Notes under the pieces: model-generated | Database searches by the model: none | What the model was told of the DNA's origin: nothing | The model's input: the letters and a program-made list of their open reading frames with translations, nothing else | Shown: one piece after another, positions 61,954 to 64,000 of the stretch | How the letters are laid out: each line of letters opens with the position of its first letter | How positions within the stretch are numbered: position 1 is the first letter of the stretch | Position numbers and translations under genes: made by a program | Source of the DNA: Planctomycetales bacterium 71-10 | GTDB taxonomy: Bacteria > Planctomycetota > Planctomycetia > Isosphaerales > Isosphaeraceae | Reading direction: 5' to 3' | Assembly (NCBI GenBank): GCA_001898385.1 | Contig: MKTT01000094.1 | Coordinates: forward strand, 1 to 64,000 | DNA length: 64,000 nt

Positions 61954-63660
61954 TCACTTGCCGCCGAGGGGGCGGTCGGCCGGCGGGGGGGCGGGGCCGT
62001 CGCCCAGGTAGAACGCCTCGCAGAGCCGGCCCAGGAGCTTGCCGGCGTCGGCCGTGGTGGGGACCTTGCCCCCCTCCCGGGCGTCCAGGATCACGCCGTT
62101 GAGGAAGAAGGCGATGACCAGGGGCCGGCCGGCGGCCGTCTCCATGTAGCCGGCGAGGCCCTTGGCGGTGAGGAGCCGCCGGCCGATCAGGGCGTCGGAG
62201 ACGAACATGGTCCCCGTCTTGGCCCGGGCGTGGCCGCGGGCCGGGCTGTCCTCGGCGACGGCCTTGGCGAGCGTGCCGTCGCGGCCGAGGATCGGCAGCG
62301 CGGCGTCGTAGGAGGCGAAGTCGGGGCGGGCGGCCATGGCGCGCAGCAGCGTCGCCGCGGCGCGAGGGGTGGCCATGTCGGCCCACTCGCCCCCGGCCCC
62401 GCCGCCGAACGAGACCGTCAGCGGGTCGAGGCCGAGCTCCTTGAGGATCTCCCCCTCGCGTCTCAGGCCGGCGGCGAGGGTGCGCTCCCCCTTCTTCGCC
62501 GCCAGGAGCATCGGCAGGGTGCTGGCGTGGAGGTTGTGGCTGACCTTGAGGATGACGCGGGCGAACTCCCGGAACGGCGGCGAGGTGTACTCGGCCACCT
62601 TGGGGAGGCCGGAGACGGCCGACCGCGGCGGCAGATCGGCCTCGGGGTTGTCGGCCAGGGGGGACGCCTCGACCCGGACGCCGCGGCGGCCGAGGGCCTC
62701 GATCATCAGCGTGCGCGCGAACGAGGCGGGGTCGTCGACCTCGACCGTCTCCACGAACGACTCGGACCCGGCCGGGACGAGCCCCCGGACCTCCAGCCGG
62801 CGGGGGCCGACGAGCCGGACGCGGACCTTCGGCTCGCCCTCGGCCGCGGTCTCCACCCGGGCGTCGACGGCCAGGTACTGCGTCGGCGGCGAGATCGTCA
62901 CGGAGGCCGGATCGCCCGCCGCCTTGCCGGGCGCGACGACCACGTCGACGAGGTTGTCGTTGATCATGATCGGCGAGACCCTCTCCGGCCCGCTCCCCGA
63001 GCTGGGGGCCCGGTCGAAGAGGCGGGCGTCGACGACGACCTCGCCGGTGATCTTCCGGACGCCGGCCGCCTGGACCTCGCGGGCCAGGTGGTCCAGGCCG
63101 GCGAGCGGGTCGCACTTCAGCAGGACCTCGGACGCCTTGCCGCCGGAGGTGTAGATGTGGTCCTCGTCGGCGAACTGGAGCTTGCCGTCGGGGCCGGTGC
63201 GCCCGCCCATCGCCGGGTCTCCCTGCGCGACGAGGATGAGGTCGCCGTTGAGCGTCCCGCGGTCGTCGACCGCCCCCCGACGGACCAGGGGCGTCTGGAA
63301 GCGGTGGTCGGCCCCCAGGTCGACCATCGCGGCGGCCGTGGAGAAGAGCTTGGCGACCGAGGCGGTCGAGAACAGCTCGTCGGCGTTCTTCTCGTAGACC
63401 GGCTCGCCCGTCCTGGCGTCGACGACCAGGATCCCCCAGTGGGCGTTGCGGAACGTAGGGTCGTCGAGCACGGCCTTGACCCGGTCGGGCAGCGTCGTCG
63501 CCGCGGCCCCGGCCGGCTCCGCGCCCGCCGGGACCGGCGCCTGGCCCCGCGCCGAGGCCGATGCGGGGCCCGTCGCGACGGCCGCCGCGACGGCGAGCGC
63601 GCCGCAACCCCGAACCCACCCGGAACGCCCGCCGATCGCTCCCAATCCGGCCTGCTGCAT
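61954..63660 (-). CDS. dacB: D-alanyl-D-alanine carboxypeptidase / endopeptidase (S13, PBP4-like)
   Basis: A 568-residue exported penicillin-binding protein with signal region WVRGCGALAVAAAVATGPAS. S13 motifs: SxxK as SVAK (STASVAKLFSTAA), SxN as SHN (VSHNLHASTLP) and KTG (AKTGTMFVSD), with the inserted domain between (GDLILVAQGDPAM, VVVDARLFDRAP). It trims or opens peptidoglycan cross-links. The ATG at 63660 precedes the signal peptide; an upstream frame is low complexity. It converges on the channel gene across a MITE. Confidence 0.9.
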   Translation of the reverse strand: MQQAGLGAIGGRSGWVRGCGALAVAAAVATGPASASARGQAPVPAGAEPAGAAATTLPDRVKAVLDDPTFRNAHWGILVVDARTGEPVYEKNADELFSTASVAKLFSTAAAMVDLGADHRFQTPLVRRGAVDDRGTLNGDLILVAQGDPAMGGRTGPDGKLQFADEDHIYTSGGKASEVLLKCDPLAGLDHLAREVQAAGVRKITGEVVVDARLFDRAPSSGSGPERVSPIMINDNLVDVVVAPGKAAGDPASVTISPPTQYLAVDARVETAAEGEPKVRVRLVGPRRLEVRGLVPAGSESFVETVEVDDPASFARTLMIEALGRRGVRVEASPLADNPEADLPPRSAVSGLPKVAEYTSPPFREFARVILKVSHNLHASTLPMLLAAKKGERTLAAGLRREGEILKELGLDPLTVSFGGGAGGEWADMATPRAAATLLRAMAARPDFASYDAALPILGRDGTLAKAVAEDSPARGHARAKTGTMFVSDALIGRRLLTAKGLAGYMETAAGRPLVIAFFLNGVILDAREGGKVPTTADAGKLLGRLCEAFYLGDGPAPPPADRPLGGK

Positions 63661-63797
63661 CTGCTGGTCCCCCGCGCGTCGCCCGCCCCCGCCCGCGGCC
63701 GCGCGATCCGTCCACACGCGCCGGGCCGTCGGTGCGGCCAGTATAGCGGAACGGGCCCGCCCCCCGCAGCGCCCGCCGCGAGGGAGGGGGGGACGCC

Positions 63798-64000
63798 TCA
63801 GGAGGCGCGGCGACGCCTCGCGATCGCCAGGGCCGCCCCGCCGAGGGACGCGATCGCGGCCGGGATCGCGGCGGCGGGCTCGGGGGCGGATCCGGGCGCG
63901 GCCCCGGGGACCACGAAGCCGAACTCCGCCGTCTCCGTGGCGTAGACCGGATTCCCGTCGTCGTCGTACCTCAGGCCGGTCACGCTGACCACCCCGCCGA
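63798..64000 (-). CDS. PEP-CTERM protein, C-terminal part (5' end outside window)
   Basis: The last 67 codons are visible. They end in APEPAAAIPAAIASLGGAAL then AIARRRRAS, a PEP-CTERM signal (PEP, hydrophobic helix, basic tail). The preceding VTGLRYDDDGNPVYATETAE suggests an exported beta-rich domain. The start lies beyond base 64000. Confidence 0.7.
   Translation of the reverse strand, partial: GGVVSVTGLRYDDDGNPVYATETAEFGFVVPGAAPGSAPEPAAAIPAAIASLGGAALAIARRRRAS

Overview
The window is very GC-rich bacterial chromosome with long open frames on both strands. It most resembles a planctomycete of the Isosphaeraceae type (Singulisphaera/Paludisphaera/Isosphaera-like). The pointers are an LpxC-FabZ fusion inside a lipid A gene cluster, several PEP-CTERM proteins, an ECF sigma factor overlapping a membrane Ser/Thr kinase, a DUF4058 protein, a DUF11 repeat protein, and a split MscK-like channel. 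No 16S gene is present, so the assignment is inferred from gene content.

Layout. 1-6.5 kb: membrane proteins, acpS, a PcrA/UvrD helicase with pdxJ, dapA and an ArsR-type regulator. 6.7-11.5 kb: an outer-membrane and lipid A cluster on the plus strand (Skp/OmpH-like chaperone, lpxC-fabZ, lpxA, a Gfo/Idh/MocA oxidoreductase) and a small conserved gene. 12-23 kb: mostly minus strand, with hflX, truB coupled to an SGNH hydrolase, a DUF11 surface protein, miaA coupled to a GT-C glycosyltransferase, an ArgA-like acetyltransferase and an anchored tyrosine-phosphatase-like protein. 23-31 kb: a protein with a divergent diadenylate-cyclase-like domain, DUF4058, a LacI-family remnant, a secreted Cys-rich protein, a DUF4832-type protein, a probable PPi-dependent phosphofructokinase and a redoxin-fold protein. 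31-39 kb: alpha-L-fucosidase, an HlyD-type adaptor, a PEP-CTERM protein, the sigma/kinase pair and a YbaK-type deacylase.

39.5-40.1 kb holds the RNase P RNA gene, with a plausible promoter, P1/P2 pairings and a downstream hairpin. The next 11 kb mixes housekeeping genes (birA-nadC, uvrB) with accessory islets that look lower in GC: a frameshifted Fic-family remnant, a HEPN gene overlapping an unknown partner, an ATGA-coupled DUF262 plus HEPN pair, and an orphan HigA-like antitoxin. The DUF262-HEPN pair is the best candidate for a defence system; the first HEPN pair is the least familiar.

51-64 kb: two D-Ala-D-Ala carboxypeptidases, a ComEA-like protein, PEP-CTERM proteins, a CbiA-like protein that has lost both its P-loop and its glutaminase Cys, and the two-gene MscK-like channel.

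Intergenic space is colonised by families of nested palindromic repeats. One is a MITE-like element of about 260-270 bp with terminal inverted repeats (13.7 and 61.7 kb, and a copy without recognisable termini at 11.7 kb). Others are shorter palindromes at 11.6, 28.6, 31.2, 43.5 and 55.7 kb. Several lie between convergent genes, where they may end transcription.
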